Assembly (NCBI RefSeq): GCF_014534685.1
Contig: NZ_JACVVX010000001.1
Span: 1,008,501-1,072,500 of the forward strand
From: Oryzicola mucosus
Lineage (GTDB): Bacteria; Pseudomonadota; Alphaproteobacteria; Rhizobiales; Rhizobiaceae
DNA: 64,000 nucleotides
Reading direction: 5' to 3'
The stretch's first letter is position 1. The number at the start of each line of letters is the position of its first letter. A program made the position numbers and the translations under genes. Positions 1 through 11,290 of the stretch are shown here, piece after piece. The notes under the pieces are model-generated. The model had not been told where the DNA came from, ran no database searches, and was given only the letters and a program-made list of their open reading frames with translations.

Positions 1-4
1 GCAG

Positions 5-235
5 TCAGCGATCATAGAGCGCTTCCCGATTCCACTTTTGAACGCCCATGTCTCCAGCCTGCTCGCGGGCAAGTTCCAACAAAGCCTGCCTGGCTTCGTC
101 CTTTGACTTCTCCCGCGCGACAAGGGACGCCAGGAACTCGCGCACAAGCGCATTTACGCTGGTGCGCTGTTCAGCAGCCACGACCTTGACCTTCTCAAGG
201 ACGTCTTCATCGACTGTCAGAGTGATGTTCTTCAT
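5..235 (-). CDS. Ribbon-helix-helix antitoxin (VapB/CopG-like)
   Basis: A complete 76-residue protein. Its N-terminus (MKNITLTVDEDVLEKVKVVA) has the beta strand and first helix of a ribbon-helix-helix DNA-binding fold, followed by a second helix and an acidic/basic tail that would hold a toxin. It is probably a type II antitoxin that represses its own promoter and neutralises a PIN-type (VapC) or similar toxin. The toxin gene would lie just beyond the left edge, so the pair cannot be confirmed. It starts 56 nt after the sucC stop on the same strand, where sucD is usually found in relatives. A 9-bp inverted repeat lies in that gap. The RHH class is likely; the toxin type is inference. Confidence 0.75.
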   Translation of the reverse strand: MKNITLTVDEDVLEKVKVVAAEQRTSVNALVREFLASLVAREKSKDEARQALLELAREQAGDMGVQKWNREALYDR

Positions 236-253
236 GGCGCAACTTCCATTAAA

Positions 254-282
254 AGCACACAGTATATGTGTAGCTGTGTGCT
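254..282. promoter_or_regulatory. Inverted repeat upstream of the antitoxin, likely autoregulatory operator
   Basis: The arms AGCACACAG (254-262) and CTGTGTGCT (274-282) are perfect complements around an 11-nt AT-rich centre (tatatgtgtag). The site lies between the sucC stop and the antitoxin start codon, where an autoregulating RHH antitoxin would bind. A weak transcript hairpin at the end of sucC is an alternative reading. Confidence 0.5.
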
Positions 283-291
283 CTCAACAAG

Positions 292-1488
292 TCAGTTTCC
301 CTTCACCGCAGCCACGATCTTCTGCGCAGCGTCATCGAGATCGTCGGCCGAGATCACGTTCAGGCCGCTTTCGTTGATGATCTTCTTGCCCAGTTCGACA
401 TTGGTGCCTTCAAGGCGCACGACCAGCGGAACCTGAAGACCGACTTCCTTCACAGCTGCGATAACGCCCTCGGCGATGACGTCGCACTTCATGATGCCGC
501 CAAAGATGTTGACGAGGATGCCCTTCACGGCCGGATCGGCGGTGATGATCTTGAAGGCCGCGGTGACCTTTTCCTTGGAAGCGCCGCCGCCGACGTCGAG
601 GAAGTTGGCGGGCTCGGCGCCGTAGAGCTTGATGATGTCCATGGTCGCCATGGCAAGGCCTGCGCCGTTGACCATGCAGCCGATATTGCCGTCGAGCGCG
701 ACATAAGCGAGGTCGTATTTCGACGCCTCGATTTCCTTGTCGTCCTCTTCGCTCTTGTCGCGCAGTTCGACGATTTCCGGGTGGCGGAACAGGGAATTGC
801 CGTCAAACGAAATCTTGGCGTCGAGAACGCGCAGGCGGCCGCTGGTCATGACGATCAGCGGGTTGATCTCGAGCAGGCTCATGTCCTTCTCGACAAAGGC
901 CTTGTAGAGGATCGGGAACAGCGTCTCGCCGTCCTTTGCCGCTTCGCCCGAAAGTTCAAGCGCCTGGTTGAGCTTGGCGACGTCGGCGGAGGTGACGCCG
1001 GCGGTCGGGTCGATGGCGACGGTGATGATCTTCTCGGGCGTGTCATGGGCGACCGCCTCGATATCCATGCCGCCTTCGGTGGAAACCACGAAGGCAATGC
1101 GGCCAACCGAGCGGTCGACCAGGATCGACAGATACAGTTCGCGGTCGATGTCTGCGCCGTCCTCGATATAGAGGCGGTTGACCTGCTTGCCGGCGGGGCC
1201 GGTCTGCTTGGTCACCAGTGTGTTGCCGAGCATCTCCTTGGAGAAGGCGACGACTTCCTCGATCGACTTGGCAAGGCGTACGCCGCCCTTAGCGTCGGGC
1301 GACAGTTCCTTGAACTTGCCCTTGCCGCGTCCGCCGGCATGGATTTGGCTCTTGACCACGTAAAGCGGGCCGGGAAGGCTCTTGGCGGCGGCCTCCGCCT
1401 CTTCGATCTTCAGCACCGGCACGCCCTCGGCCACCGGAGCGCCGTAGGATTTCAGAAGCTGCTTGCCCTGATACTCATGGATGTTCAT
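292..1488 (-). CDS. sucC: Succinyl-CoA synthetase (ADP-forming) beta subunit
   Basis: The 398-residue product begins [20 protein letters not shown], the family's characteristic start, and has the usual length. The N-terminal half is the ATP-grasp nucleotide-binding domain. The C-terminal half is the CoA-ligase-type domain with the glycine-rich stretch [15 protein letters not shown] near residue 330. With SucD it interconverts succinyl-CoA and succinate with substrate-level phosphorylation in the TCA cycle. It starts 10 nt after mdh on the same strand, so the two are almost certainly co-transcribed. sucD, the usual next gene, does not follow directly; an antitoxin gene does. Confidence 0.97.
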   Translation of the reverse strand: MNIHEYQGKQLLKSYGAPVAEGVPVLKIEEAEAAAKSLPGPLYVVKSQIHAGGRGKGKFKELSPDAKGGVRLAKSIEEVVAFSKEMLGNTLVTKQTGPAGKQVNRLYIEDGADIDRELYLSILVDRSVGRIAFVVSTEGGMDIEAVAHDTPEKIITVAIDPTAGVTSADVAKLNQALELSGEAAKDGETLFPILYKAFVEKDMSLLEINPLIVMTSGRLRVLDAKISFDGNSLFRHPEIVELRDKSEEDDKEIEASKYDLAYVALDGNIGCMVNGAGLAMATMDIIKLYGAEPANFLDVGGGASKEKVTAAFKIITADPAVKGILVNIFGGIMKCDVIAEGVIAAVKEVGLQVPLVVRLEGTNVELGKKIINESGLNVISADDLDDAAQKIVAAVKGN

Positions 1489-1498
1489 GGCGACGTCC

Positions 1499-2822
<1,324 letters not shown>

Positions 2823-3998
2823 TCAGACCGCCTTCTGGAGCGTCCGCTCGTCGAAGTCTTCCAGCCACTCCTTGCCCTGCATCTCGATGAGACGCGACGC
2901 CGTACGGTCGAATTCGAATGCCTCGGTGCCGCGCCGCGCGACATAGAGCTCGGTCGGCCCAGCGGCGGCGCTGATCACCAGCCGGGCATGGTGGTCGTAA
3001 ACGGTGTCGATGAACAGGATGAAACGCTTGGCCTCGTTGCGGTTGGCTTCCGCCATCACCGGCACATTGTCGACGAAGATGGTGCGGAAACGGCCGAGCA
3101 AAGCGAGATAATCGCGCGCGCCGAGCGGCCGACCGCAGAGCTCCGCAAAGGAAAACCGGGCGGCGTCGGCGGCTGCGAGCGGCACCTCGACCTGCCGGCC
3201 CTTGACCGTGACGGTCGTCGGCGCGGCAGCAGCGCCCTTGGTCATCACGGCCCAGATCTCGTCCATCTGCCGGTCGGTGTCAGGCCCGGGCGGGGTGAGA
3301 TAGACCGGCATCCGGTTGAGTTTTTCCAGCCGGTAATCGGTATCGGCATCGAGATTGAGAACGGCGGCGTTGGCTTCCAGAATGGCGATGAACGGCATGA
3401 AAAGCTGCCGATTCAGCCCGTCGCGGTAGAGGTCGCGCGGTGCGACATTGGAGGTGGCGACCAGCACGACGCCAAGCGAGAACAGCGCCGAAAACAGCCG
3501 CGACAGGATCATCGCATTGGCGATATCGGTGACGGAAAACTCGTCGAAGCATAGCACCCAGGCTTCTTCGGCAAGTGCCTTGGCGACGGGCGGAATGGGG
3601 TCGTCTTCCTTGACGATGCCATCCTTGCGCGCCTGGCGGTGCTTCTGGATGCGGTCATGCGCATCGGCCATGAAGTCGTTGAAATGAACCCGCCGCTTGC
3701 GCCTGACCGGCAGCAGCTCGAAGAACATGTCCATCAGCATGGTCTTGCCGCGTCCGACCCCGCCATAGACGTAGAGGCCCTTGACCGGCTCGGGCGCGCG
3801 GCGCTTGGCGAACAGCCATCCCAGCGCGCTCGACTTGCGGGCGAGGCGCTTTACCGAAATCTCGACGATCATTCGGTCGAGCGCGGAGACCACCTCCTGC
3901 TGGGCGGGATCGAAGCGGATCGAGCCTGCCTCGACCATCTGGTCGTAGCGCTGCTTGACGGTCACATGGGTCTGTATGCCGTCTCGCAGGTGCTGCAT
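2823..3998 (-). CDS. zapE: Cell division protein ZapE (AFG1-like ATPase)
   Basis: A 391-residue AFG1/ZapE-type P-loop ATPase. The Walker A motif GGVGRGKT is at residues 79-86 and Walker B (LCFDEF) at about 149-154. The conserved segment HFNDFMADAHDRI lies between them. In E. coli ZapE destabilises FtsZ rings late in division; the mitochondrial homologue AFG1/LACE1 helps clear misfolded inner-membrane proteins. It lies immediately upstream of mdh-sucC, a conserved position in rhizobia. Family assignment is firm; the precise role here is by homology. Confidence 0.93.
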   Translation of the reverse strand: MQHLRDGIQTHVTVKQRYDQMVEAGSIRFDPAQQEVVSALDRMIVEISVKRLARKSSALGWLFAKRRAPEPVKGLYVYGGVGRGKTMLMDMFFELLPVRRKRRVHFNDFMADAHDRIQKHRQARKDGIVKEDDPIPPVAKALAEEAWVLCFDEFSVTDIANAMILSRLFSALFSLGVVLVATSNVAPRDLYRDGLNRQLFMPFIAILEANAAVLNLDADTDYRLEKLNRMPVYLTPPGPDTDRQMDEIWAVMTKGAAAAPTTVTVKGRQVEVPLAAADAARFSFAELCGRPLGARDYLALLGRFRTIFVDNVPVMAEANRNEAKRFILFIDTVYDHHARLVISAAAGPTELYVARRGTEAFEFDRTASRLIEMQGKEWLEDFDERTLQKAV

Positions 3999-4034
3999 GG
4001 CTTACTCTGGACTGGCGCGAACGAGAGGTCGGCG

Positions 4035-4559
4035 TTAGCGCGACAGGGACAGCGGCAAGCCGTTGGAGGTCTGTCCGTCGAAACGGCCCTGGCTGGAGGA
4101 CGAAAGGCTCGCCAGGGTGCTGCCGTTTTCGTCGTACAGCGTCAGCTGCTTGCCGGCGACGTTCCACGACTTCACACCGTCCAGCGGTGCCGGGCAGCGC
4201 AGCGGGCCGGCACGGAAGCCCTGGCCGAATTTCGTCTGCGGCGTGGCGATGCGGCAGTTCTGGCCCGAAACGCTGGCGTTCCAGACGCCGGCCACGCTGC
4301 CCGCGGTCAGGTCCGGCGCGTTCGGATCGGTCTGCGGCGGCAGCGACGCGACCTGGGTGTTGGGCGGTGTCGGGAATTGCGAGGCGGGGGCGGGCGTCGC
4401 GGGAGGCGGAAGCTGGCCACTGGTCACGGTTCCGGCCGGTGCGGGCGGCAGCGGAGCGGGGCCGGCATTGACTTCGGAGAAGCGCGAGCTCTGGCAGCCT
4501 GACGCTGCGGCGAGCGCGGCGAAGGAAAGTGCCACAAGTGCCATTTTCGAGAGTGCCAT
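4035..4559 (-). CDS. Omp19-like outer-membrane lipoprotein, Inh-type protease inhibitor fold
   Basis: The product is a 174-residue predicted lipoprotein. After the start MALSKMALVALSFAALAAAS comes a lipobox (AASGC) with the lipidated cysteine at residue 22. A proline/alanine-rich linker (about 30-75) follows, then a compact domain with WNASVSGQNCRIATPQTK and a paired cysteine near CPAPLDG. This is the layout of the AprI/Inh protease-inhibitor domain of Brucella Omp19. An upstream in-frame ATG (4604) would add 15 basic residues before the signal sequence and is less likely. Confidence 0.82.
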   Translation of the reverse strand: MALSKMALVALSFAALAAASGCQSSRFSEVNAGPAPLPPAPAGTVTSGQLPPPATPAPASQFPTPPNTQVASLPPQTDPNAPDLTAGSVAGVWNASVSGQNCRIATPQTKFGQGFRAGPLRCPAPLDGVKSWNVAGKQLTLYDENGSTLASLSSSSQGRFDGQTSNGLPLSLSR

Positions 4560-4774
4560 GCAGGTCCTCCATCGAAGCCATCCCCGGCTTCGGGCGCGTT
4601 TCATGATGCCTTTCTAAAAAGGCCAAGATGGCAGCATTTCAACCGCATATGGTTAAAATACGGTTTGCGTTGGAGATTGTTGCAGAATTGTCTCACAAAC
4701 TTTGACGAACGCATGGTTGAAAGCACCATATATTTGCTGGACCTCAATCAGAACGCCGGATCGCCAGACCAATC

Positions 4775-5788
4775 ATGAAAAAGACCGTGGAGTCACCGGC
4801 CAACCGGTACTATGGCGGCCCGAACTCCGACCATTTCGACGGCAAGCTGTTCCACAATCCGGGCGGCGTGCTTCCGCTGGGCTTTCGCGATGTGCTGCGC
4901 TGGCAGTTCAACGGCCTTCGTTCGGCATGGCCGAAGGCTTGGCCGAGCCCCTTTCCACAGGCGAAGCCGCGGTGGCGAGTGACCGGCGAGGGGCTTTCGG
5001 TCACCATGGTCGGCCACTCCACGCTGCTGCTGCAGGTGGACGGCCTCAACATCCTCACCGATCCAGTCTGGTCGGAGCGTGCCTCGCCGGTGCGTTTCGC
5101 AGGCCCACGCCGGGTCAACGCGCCGGGCATCGCCTTTGACGATCTGCCGAAGATCGATATCGTCCTGCTCAGTCACAATCATTACGATCACATGGACATC
5201 GCCACCTTGCGGCGGCTGCATCAGGTCCATGATCCGTTGGTGATCACGCCGCTCGGCAATGACGCCATCGTCAGACCCGCAGTACCGATGCTGCGGGTGT
5301 CGGCGCATGACTGGGGCGATACGGTCGAGGCCGGAGAAGGCACCCGCATTCATGTCGAGCCGGCGCATCACTGGTCGGCGCGCGGCGCACGCGACCGCCG
5401 CATGGCGCTATGGGGCTCCTTCGTCCTCGAAACACCGGCCGGCCATGTTTACTTCGCCGGCGACACCGGCTTTCACGAAGGCCGCAACTACCGCCACATG
5501 GCTGAGAAATATGGCGGCTTTCGCTTGGCCATCCTGCCCATCGGCGCCTACGAGCCGCGTTGGTTCATGAAATCGCAGCATCAGGACCCCGATGAAGCGG
5601 TCGAGGCGATGCGCCTGCTCAATGCCGGCCATGTCGCCGGCTGTCACTGGGGCACGTTCCAATTGACCGACGAGCCTATCGAGGAGCCGCGCCAGCGTCT
5701 TCACGCAGCACTCGACCGGGAGGGCGTTTCGCGTGAGCTGTTCCGCGCTCTGCAGCCCGGCGAGGTCTGGCAGGTAGCAACGGTTTGA
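4775..5788 (+). CDS. Metallo-beta-lactamase-fold hydrolase, NAPE-PLD/UlaG-like
   Basis: A 337-residue MBL-fold protein. It has the metal motif HNHYDH (H134, H136, D138, H139), a following histidine in PAHHWSARG and the metal-bridging aspartate in [11 protein letters not shown]-terminal features such as [19 protein letters not shown] match the NAPE-hydrolysing phospholipase D-like branch of bacterial MBL proteins. It probably hydrolyses a phosphodiester or lactone bond, but the substrate cannot be read from sequence. It stands alone, 70 nt before dapF on the same strand. There is no signal peptide, so it should be cytoplasmic. Confidence 0.85.
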   Translation: MKKTVESPANRYYGGPNSDHFDGKLFHNPGGVLPLGFRDVLRWQFNGLRSAWPKAWPSPFPQAKPRWRVTGEGLSVTMVGHSTLLLQVDGLNILTDPVWSERASPVRFAGPRRVNAPGIAFDDLPKIDIVLLSHNHYDHMDIATLRRLHQVHDPLVITPLGNDAIVRPAVPMLRVSAHDWGDTVEAGEGTRIHVEPAHHWSARGARDRRMALWGSFVLETPAGHVYFAGDTGFHEGRNYRHMAEKYGGFRLAILPIGAYEPRWFMKSQHQDPDEAVEAMRLLNAGHVAGCHWGTFQLTDEPIEEPRQRLHAALDREGVSRELFRALQPGEVWQVATV

Positions 5789-5858
5789 ACAGCGCGAGAC
5801 TGGTAATTGCCGCCGCTTTCCGCCATATAGGCCGCGGAACAACAGAAGCATCCGGACC

Positions 5859-6740
5859 ATGCCTTCGAACGCGCCCTTCTCCAAGATGAACGGGGTCGGC
5901 AACGAGATCATCGTTGCCGACATGCGCGGGCGTGCGGACAGGATTTCGGCCGCCGCGGCCATCGCGCTCAACGCCGATGCCGCCACGCGCTTCGACCAGA
6001 TCATGGCGATCCACGATCCCAGGACACCGGGCACCGATTATTTCATCGACATTCTCAATTCGGACGGCTCCGGCGCCCAGGCCTGCGGCAACGGCACGCG
6101 CTGCGTGGTCCAGGCGCTGGCTACCGAGACCGGCAGCACGCTGTTCACCTTCGAAACCGTGGCGGGGATACTCAAGGCCGAAGACCATGCCGACGGGCTG
6201 ATTTCCGTCGATCTTGGTGCGCCGCGCTTCGGCTGGCAGGAGATTCCGCTGGCTGAGGAAGTCAGCGACACCCGCGCCATCGATCTGCGGATCGGGCCGG
6301 ACGATGCGCCGGTGCTGCAGTCGCCTTCTGTGGTGTCGATGGGCAACCCACATGCCATTTTCTGGGTGGACAATGATGTGTGGTCCTACGAGCTCGACCG
6401 CTTCGGTCCACTGCTTGAAAATCATCCGATCTTTCCCGAGCGCGCCAACATCACCATCGCGCAGGTGACGGCGCGTGACGCGATGGTCATCCGCACCTGG
6501 GAGCGCGGCGCGGGCCTCACAAAGGCCTGCGGTTCTGCCGCCTGCGCCGCAGCCGTCGCCGGCGCCCGTACAGGTCGGACCGATCGCGCCGTGACCTTGA
6601 CCGCGCCCGGCGGCGAGTTACGGGTCGAATGGCGCGAAGACGATCATGTGGTGTTGACCGGTCCCGCGGAGTGGGAGTTTTCCGGCTTCTTCGACCCGGC
6701 AACCGGTGCTTTCCTTCGCGAACAGCAGGGCGCGGCCTGA
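5859..6740 (+). CDS. dapF: Diaminopimelate epimerase
   Basis: The 293-residue enzyme converts LL- to meso-diaminopimelate for lysine and peptidoglycan synthesis. The two catalytic cysteines lie in duplicated motifs: ACGNGTRC (C76) and KACGSAAC (C224). The start [20 protein letters not shown] matches the family (F-x-K-M-x-G-x-GN). Its stop overlaps the mtaB start (TGATG), so the two are translationally coupled. Confidence 0.97.
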   Translation: MPSNAPFSKMNGVGNEIIVADMRGRADRISAAAAIALNADAATRFDQIMAIHDPRTPGTDYFIDILNSDGSGAQACGNGTRCVVQALATETGSTLFTFETVAGILKAEDHADGLISVDLGAPRFGWQEIPLAEEVSDTRAIDLRIGPDDAPVLQSPSVVSMGNPHAIFWVDNDVWSYELDRFGPLLENHPIFPERANITIAQVTARDAMVIRTWERGAGLTKACGSAACAAAVAGARTGRTDRAVTLTAPGGELRVEWREDDHVVLTGPAEWEFSGFFDPATGAFLREQQGAA

Positions 6741-8020
6741 TGGGGATCGAAGTCGTCACATTCGGCTGCCGTCTCAACACCTTCGAATCCGAGGTGATGC
6801 GGCGCGAGGCGGAAACAGCCGGCCTTGGCCAATTGAAGGACGGCGCCGTCATCTTCAACACCTGCGCCGTCACCGGCGAGGCCGTGCGCCAGTCCAAGCA
6901 GGCGATCCGCAAGGCGCGCCGCGAAAACCCCAATGCCCGGATCATCGTCACCGGCTGCGCTGCTCAGACCGATCCGGACGCCTTCGCCGGTATGGACGAA
7001 GTCGACCTCGTGCTCGGCAACGAGGAAAAGCTGAAGGCGCACAACTATCGCGCTCTGCCGGATTTCGGCGTCAACGATTTCGAGAAGGCCCGCGTAAACG
7101 ACATCATGAGCGTGCGCGAGACCGCCGCCCATATGGTCGATGCCATCGAGGGCCGCGCCCGCGCCTTCGTGCAGGTGCAGAATGGCTGCGACCACCGCTG
7201 CACCTTCTGCATCATCCCCTATGGACGCGGCAATTCTCGCTCCGTGCCGATGGGTGCTGTGGTCGAGCAGATCAAGCGCCTCGTCGGCAACGGCTACGCC
7301 GAAGTGGTGTTGTCGGGCGTCGACATGACCAGCTATGGCGCGGACCTTCCCGGCGCGCCACGGCTGGGCAAGCTTGTCGCCACCATCCTGCGCCAGGTGC
7401 CGGATCTGCGCCGGCTACGGCTGTCCTCCATCGACTCCATCGAAGCCGACGACGACTTGCTGCAGGCCATCGCAACCGAAAAGCGGCTGATGCCGCATCT
7501 GCATCTGTCGTTGCAGTCGGGCGACGACATGATCCTCAAGCGGATGAAGCGCCGGCATCTGCGCGACCAGTCCATCGCCTTCTGCGCGGATGTGCGCAAG
7601 CTGCGCCCCGACATCGTCTTCGGCGCGGATATCATCGCCGGTTTCCCCACCGAAACCGATGACATGTTCGAGAACTCGCTGAAGATCGTCGAGGAATGCG
7701 GGCTGACGCATCTGCACGTCTTCCCCTTCAGCCCGCGCAAGGGCACGCCAGCCGCGCGCATGCCACAACTCGAGCGCGCGCTGGTCAAAAGCCGCGCCGC
7801 AAAGCTGCGCGCCGTGGGCGACACCGTTTATCGCAGGCATTTGGCAAGCCTTGCCGGCACACGCCAGGCGGTTCTTGTGGAGCGTGACGGGCTGGGCCGG
7901 ACGGAAGGGTTCACCTTGGTCGGCGTGGATCGGGGCGCACCGGGCGAAATCGTCGAGGTCGACATCGCCGGACATGACGATGAACGGCTGCTTGCAGCGC
8001 CTGCCGCGCGCGCGGCCTGA
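6740..8020 (+). CDS. mtaB: tRNA t6A37 methylthiotransferase MtaB
   Basis: A radical-SAM methylthiotransferase of 426 residues that adds the 2-methylthio group to N6-threonylcarbamoyladenosine at tRNA position 37. The N-terminal UPF0004 domain carries three auxiliary cluster cysteines (C10, C42, C73). The radical SAM motif CDHRCTFC supplies C150, C154 and C157, followed by IIPYGRGNSRS. A C-terminal TRAM-like region ends the protein. The open frame extends 37 codons upstream into dapF, but [13 protein letters not shown] is the family start and overlaps the dapF stop. The SRP receptor gene follows 12 nt later. Confidence 0.95.
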   Translation: MGIEVVTFGCRLNTFESEVMRREAETAGLGQLKDGAVIFNTCAVTGEAVRQSKQAIRKARRENPNARIIVTGCAAQTDPDAFAGMDEVDLVLGNEEKLKAHNYRALPDFGVNDFEKARVNDIMSVRETAAHMVDAIEGRARAFVQVQNGCDHRCTFCIIPYGRGNSRSVPMGAVVEQIKRLVGNGYAEVVLSGVDMTSYGADLPGAPRLGKLVATILRQVPDLRRLRLSSIDSIEADDDLLQAIATEKRLMPHLHLSLQSGDDMILKRMKRRHLRDQSIAFCADVRKLRPDIVFGADIIAGFPTETDDMFENSLKIVEECGLTHLHVFPFSPRKGTPAARMPQLERALVKSRAAKLRAVGDTVYRRHLASLAGTRQAVLVERDGLGRTEGFTLVGVDRGAPGEIVEVDIAGHDDERLLAAPAARAA

Positions 8021-8032
8021 CGGAAAGACGGC

Positions 8033-9805
8033 ATGGCCTTTAATTTCATCAAGAAAGTCTTTTCCTTCGGCAAGAAGGACGCGGAAGACCAGCCTGTAGA
8101 GGCGGTTGCCGATGTCGCGCTGCTCGAGGCCCGTCCGCCCGAGGCGGACGTTCCGGCGCCCGGCGCTGATGTTCCCGATTTTCTGAAACGCGAAACGCCC
8201 GAAGCCGCCGAACCGGAGCAGCCCAAGCCGGAGGAAACTCCGGTCGCCCCGCCGGAGCCTGCCGTAACGCCGGAGTCCGTGCCGGACGAAGCGCCGGCCC
8301 CGCCGCCTGCCGAACAGCCTTTGCCGGTGGACCCCGAGCAGCCGAAGCCTGCGCCGGTGGAGATGCCGCCCGAGACGCCGCAGCCGGAAACACCGGCGGA
8401 AACGCCGCCTGCTCCGCCCGCCGAGGTTCCCACGCCCGCACCTGCGGAAGTTCCCGCCGAAGACCCGCAGGAAGCCCCTGTTCCCGCGCCGTCGCCAGCG
8501 GAGCCGGAGCCTGCGCCTGTCGAGGTGCCGGCTCCCGTCGAGCCCGCGACGCCGGTCGAAGTTCCGCAGCAGCCTGTGGCGGAGGCCGTGCCGCAGGTGC
8601 TCGCCGAACTCAGAGCCGAGGCCGAAGCGAAGCTTGAGGAAGCGGAGCTTGATCCTGTAGTTGTCGAGAATAGGGATGAGACTGTATCGCCCCCTCATCC
8701 GGCTGCTTCGCAGCCACCTTCTCCCCGCTGGGGAGAAGAGGAAGCCGGCATCGCCGCTAATTTCGTAAAAGCGGATGAAGGGCAAACTGCCCGGCCGCAG
8801 CCAAAACCCGCTGCCGGCAAAGTCACGGTCCAGAAAAAGGTCGAGCAGAAGGGCGAAATCGCTCCCGTCGCGCCGCCTGCAGCTCCGCGCCAGACATGGT
8901 TCCAGCGGCTCCGCGAAGGGCTTTCGCGCTCGTCCAGGGAACTATCGGGCAACATTGCCGGCATCTTCACCAAGCGGAAGCTGGACGAAGAGACGCTGCA
9001 GGATCTGGAAGACGTGCTGATCCGCGCCGATCTCGGAGTCGAAACCGCGCTGCGCATCACCGACACGCTTGCCGCCAGCCGCTACGGCAAGGATGTCTCC
9101 GACCTCGAAGTGCGCACCGTCATGGCCGAGCAGATCGAGAAGGTGCTTGGTCCCGTCGCCATTCCGCTTGAGCTGGACCTGTCGCACAAGCCGCATGTCA
9201 TTCTCGTCGTCGGCGTCAACGGCACGGGCAAGACCACGACCATCGGCAAGCTCGCGGCCAAGCTGACCTCGGGCGGGCTGTCAGTGATGCTGGCTGCCGG
9301 CGACACGTTCCGCGCCGCCGCCATCGAGCAACTGAAGATATGGGGCGAGCGCACCAATTCGCCAGTGATCGCCACCAAGCTTGGCGCCGATGCCGCCGGC
9401 CTCGCCTTCGATGCCTTCCAGAAGGCCAAAGAGGCCGGCTCCGACGTGCTGATCATCGACACCGCCGGCCGGCTGCAAAACAAGGCCGAGCTGATGGCGG
9501 AGCTGGAGAAGGTCGTCCGCGTGCTCGGCAAGCTCGATCCGGAAGCGCCGCACACCGTTTTGCAGACCGTGGACGCCACCACCGGCCAGAATGCGCTCAA
9601 CCAGGTGGAGATTTTCCGCAACATCGCCGGCGTCAACGGCTTGGTGATGACCAAGCTGGACGGCACCGCGCGCGGCGGCATCCTGGTGGCGATTGCCGCC
9701 AAGCATCGCCTGCCGGTCTATTTCATCGGCGTCGGCGAGCAGATCGACGACCTCGAGCCCTTTTCCGCAAGCGATTTCGCCAAGGCGATTGCTGGAGTAG
9801 CATAA
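8033..9805 (+). CDS. ftsY: Signal recognition particle receptor FtsY with long Pro/Glu-rich N-terminus
   Basis: The 590-residue SRP receptor GTPase docks ribosome-SRP complexes at the inner membrane. A basic, membrane-binding N-terminus ([15 protein letters not shown]) is followed by a low-complexity Pro/Ala/Glu segment (about 30-210). The NG domain starts near residue 288. The G1 loop GVNGTGKT is at 394-401, followed by DTFRAAA and [10 protein letters not shown]. Residues 219-236 are encoded by a double-hairpin repeat element inserted in frame (8687-8740). The acidic A region is unusually long compared with about 200 residues in E. coli, but the NG domain is intact. Confidence 0.96.
   Translation: MAFNFIKKVFSFGKKDAEDQPVEAVADVALLEARPPEADVPAPGADVPDFLKRETPEAAEPEQPKPEETPVAPPEPAVTPESVPDEAPAPPPAEQPLPVDPEQPKPAPVEMPPETPQPETPAETPPAPPAEVPTPAPAEVPAEDPQEAPVPAPSPAEPEPAPVEVPAPVEPATPVEVPQQPVAEAVPQVLAELRAEAEAKLEEAELDPVVVENRDETVSPPHPAASQPPSPRWGEEEAGIAANFVKADEGQTARPQPKPAAGKVTVQKKVEQKGEIAPVAPPAAPRQTWFQRLREGLSRSSRELSGNIAGIFTKRKLDEETLQDLEDVLIRADLGVETALRITDTLAASRYGKDVSDLEVRTVMAEQIEKVLGPVAIPLELDLSHKPHVILVVGVNGTGKTTTIGKLAAKLTSGGLSVMLAAGDTFRAAAIEQLKIWGERTNSPVIATKLGADAAGLAFDAFQKAKEAGSDVLIIDTAGRLQNKAELMAELEKVVRVLGKLDPEAPHTVLQTVDATTGQNALNQVEIFRNIAGVNGLVMTKLDGTARGGILVAIAAKHRLPVYFIGVGEQIDDLEPFSASDFAKAIAGVA
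8687..8740. repeat. Rhizobial double-hairpin palindromic repeat inserted in frame within ftsY
   Basis: Two adjacent perfect inverted repeats: GGCTGC/GCAGCC around TTC (8701-8715), and CTTCTCCCC/GGGGAGAAG around GCT (8718-8738). They are preceded by cccctcatcc. This is the form of the very abundant intergenic element of Mesorhizobium-type genomes. Here it lies inside ftsY, keeps the frame and encodes residues 219-236, in the disordered linker just before the NG domain. Its identity as a dispersed repeat rests on family knowledge; only one clear copy is in this window. Confidence 0.8.
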
Positions 9806-9858
9806 CCGAGCGGAGCGGGCTGAGCCCGGCGCCGGTGCTGCGCAACACAAGGTTTTCC

Positions 9859-10512
9859 ATGTCCGAACCCATTCTCGAGCGCGATCCGGCCGATCCCAGG
9901 CGCAAGCATATCAACCCTATGCTCAAGCTGGTGCTGGAACTGGGGCCATTGATGGTCTTCTTCTTCGCCAACACACGCGGCGAATGGCTGGCGCAGACAT
10001 TTCCAATCCTCTCGGAGATGGGCGAGCCGCTCTTCATCGCCACCGGCCTGTTCATGGTCGCCACAGCGCTGGCGCTGGGCGTCTCCTGGGTGCTGACACG
10101 GTCGCTGCCGATCATGCCGCTGATCTCGGGCGTGGTGGTGCTGATCTTCGGCGGCCTGACGCTTTATCTGCAGGACGAACTGTTCATCAAGATGAAGCCG
10201 ACCATCGTCAACACGCTGTTCGGCGTCATCCTGCTCGGCGGGCTTTATTTCAGGAAGTCGCTGCTCGGCTATGTCTTCGACGAGGCCTTTCGCATGGACG
10301 CGGAAGGCTGGCGCAAGCTGACCCTGCGCTGGGGCCTGTTCTTTCTGTTCCTCGCCGTGCTCAACGAAGTCGTCTGGCGCAATTTCTCGACCGACTTCTG
10401 GGTTGGCTTCAAGGTCTGGGCGACCACTCCGATCACGCTGCTGTTCACCGTTTCGCAGATGCCGCTGATCATGCGACATGCCATTGAGGATTCCGCCAAA
10501 ACCAGGGAGTAG
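9859..10512 (+). CDS. yciB: Inner membrane-spanning septation protein YciB (IspZ)
   Basis: A 217-residue polytopic membrane protein with about five or six hydrophobic segments. It has the family landmarks [14 protein letters not shown] near the N-terminus, [17 protein letters not shown] in the middle and [18 protein letters not shown] near the C-terminus. YciB proteins affect cell-envelope synthesis and septation, with intracellular septation defects in Shigella mutants. The start [10 protein letters not shown] was chosen because the open frame upstream overlaps ftsY. It lies 53 nt downstream of ftsY, a common alphaproteobacterial arrangement. Confidence 0.94.
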   Translation: MSEPILERDPADPRRKHINPMLKLVLELGPLMVFFFANTRGEWLAQTFPILSEMGEPLFIATGLFMVATALALGVSWVLTRSLPIMPLISGVVVLIFGGLTLYLQDELFIKMKPTIVNTLFGVILLGGLYFRKSLLGYVFDEAFRMDAEGWRKLTLRWGLFFLFLAVLNEVVWRNFSTDFWVGFKVWATTPITLLFTVSQMPLIMRHAIEDSAKTRE

Positions 10513-10515
10513 GCC

Positions 10516-11130
10516 ATGGAGTTCATCGCTTCGCATGAAGACCTGAGGAAGCTCTACAAAGCGCCGGGCGACCTGCCTCTCCGCAAGGAGCTGAAGGCGC
10601 TCGACGGCCACGGCCGGTCCTTTCTCGCGCGCAGCCCGTTTGTGCTGGTAGGCTCCTCCGACGGCAAGGGCAATGCCGACGTCACGCCGCGCGGCGACCG
10701 GCCGGGCTTCGTCGCAGTGCTCGACGCCAACACCATCGCCATCCCCGACCGACCGGGCAACAACCGCCTCGACACGCTGGAAAACATCGTCGTCAATCCT
10801 TCGGTCGGACTGCTGTTCCTGATCCCCGGCATGAACGAGACGCTGCGCATCAATGGCGACGCGCGGATCACCGCGGACACCGCGCTGCGCGAGCAACTGG
10901 CAGCGGAGGGCAAGCTTCCGGTGTCGGTGATGGTGGTGACCGTGAAATCGGCCTATATGCATTGCGCCAAGGCGTTCATGCGCTCCCAGCTCTGGAAGCC
11001 GGAAAGCTGGCCCGATCGCGCCAGCCTGCCGACGCTGGGGCAGATCCTGCACGACCAGCTCGCGCTCGCCGAGACAGCCGACACGATGGACCGCAATCTC
11101 GACGAAGCCTATAGCCGCACCCTCTGGTAG
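10516..11130 (+). CDS. PPOX-class FMN-dependent flavoprotein (pyridoxamine 5'-phosphate oxidase-like)
   Basis: A 204-residue split-barrel flavoprotein of the pyridoxamine-phosphate-oxidase-like superfamily. The central segment GKGNADVTPRGDRPGFV, the IPDRPGNNRLD loop and the later MRSQLWKPESWPDR region match the MSMEG_1061-type PPOX family. It probably binds FMN or F420-like cofactors and acts on small-molecule redox substrates; no substrate is evident. It begins 3 nt after yciB and is likely co-transcribed. It is not expected to be PdxH itself. Confidence 0.85.
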   Translation: MEFIASHEDLRKLYKAPGDLPLRKELKALDGHGRSFLARSPFVLVGSSDGKGNADVTPRGDRPGFVAVLDANTIAIPDRPGNNRLDTLENIVVNPSVGLLFLIPGMNETLRINGDARITADTALREQLAAEGKLPVSVMVVTVKSAYMHCAKAFMRSQLWKPESWPDRASLPTLGQILHDQLALAETADTMDRNLDEAYSRTLW

Positions 11131-11290
11131 GCGTTACCCCAAGGTTAACATCGTCTTAGGACGGCCATGCGATTTGCGCATTGCTGCAATGCAGCATCTT
11201 ATGTTGCGCTGCACTGGAACTCTGCGATGCTCATCACCAGTTCAAGGGAGGATAAAAGCCGCTCATGCGGCACCTTGAAAGGACTGCATC

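Noticed and set aside
9340-9858. Long open frame running from ftsY into yciB
   Set aside because: The upstream part is the ftsY gene read in another frame; YciB begins at [10 protein letters not shown].
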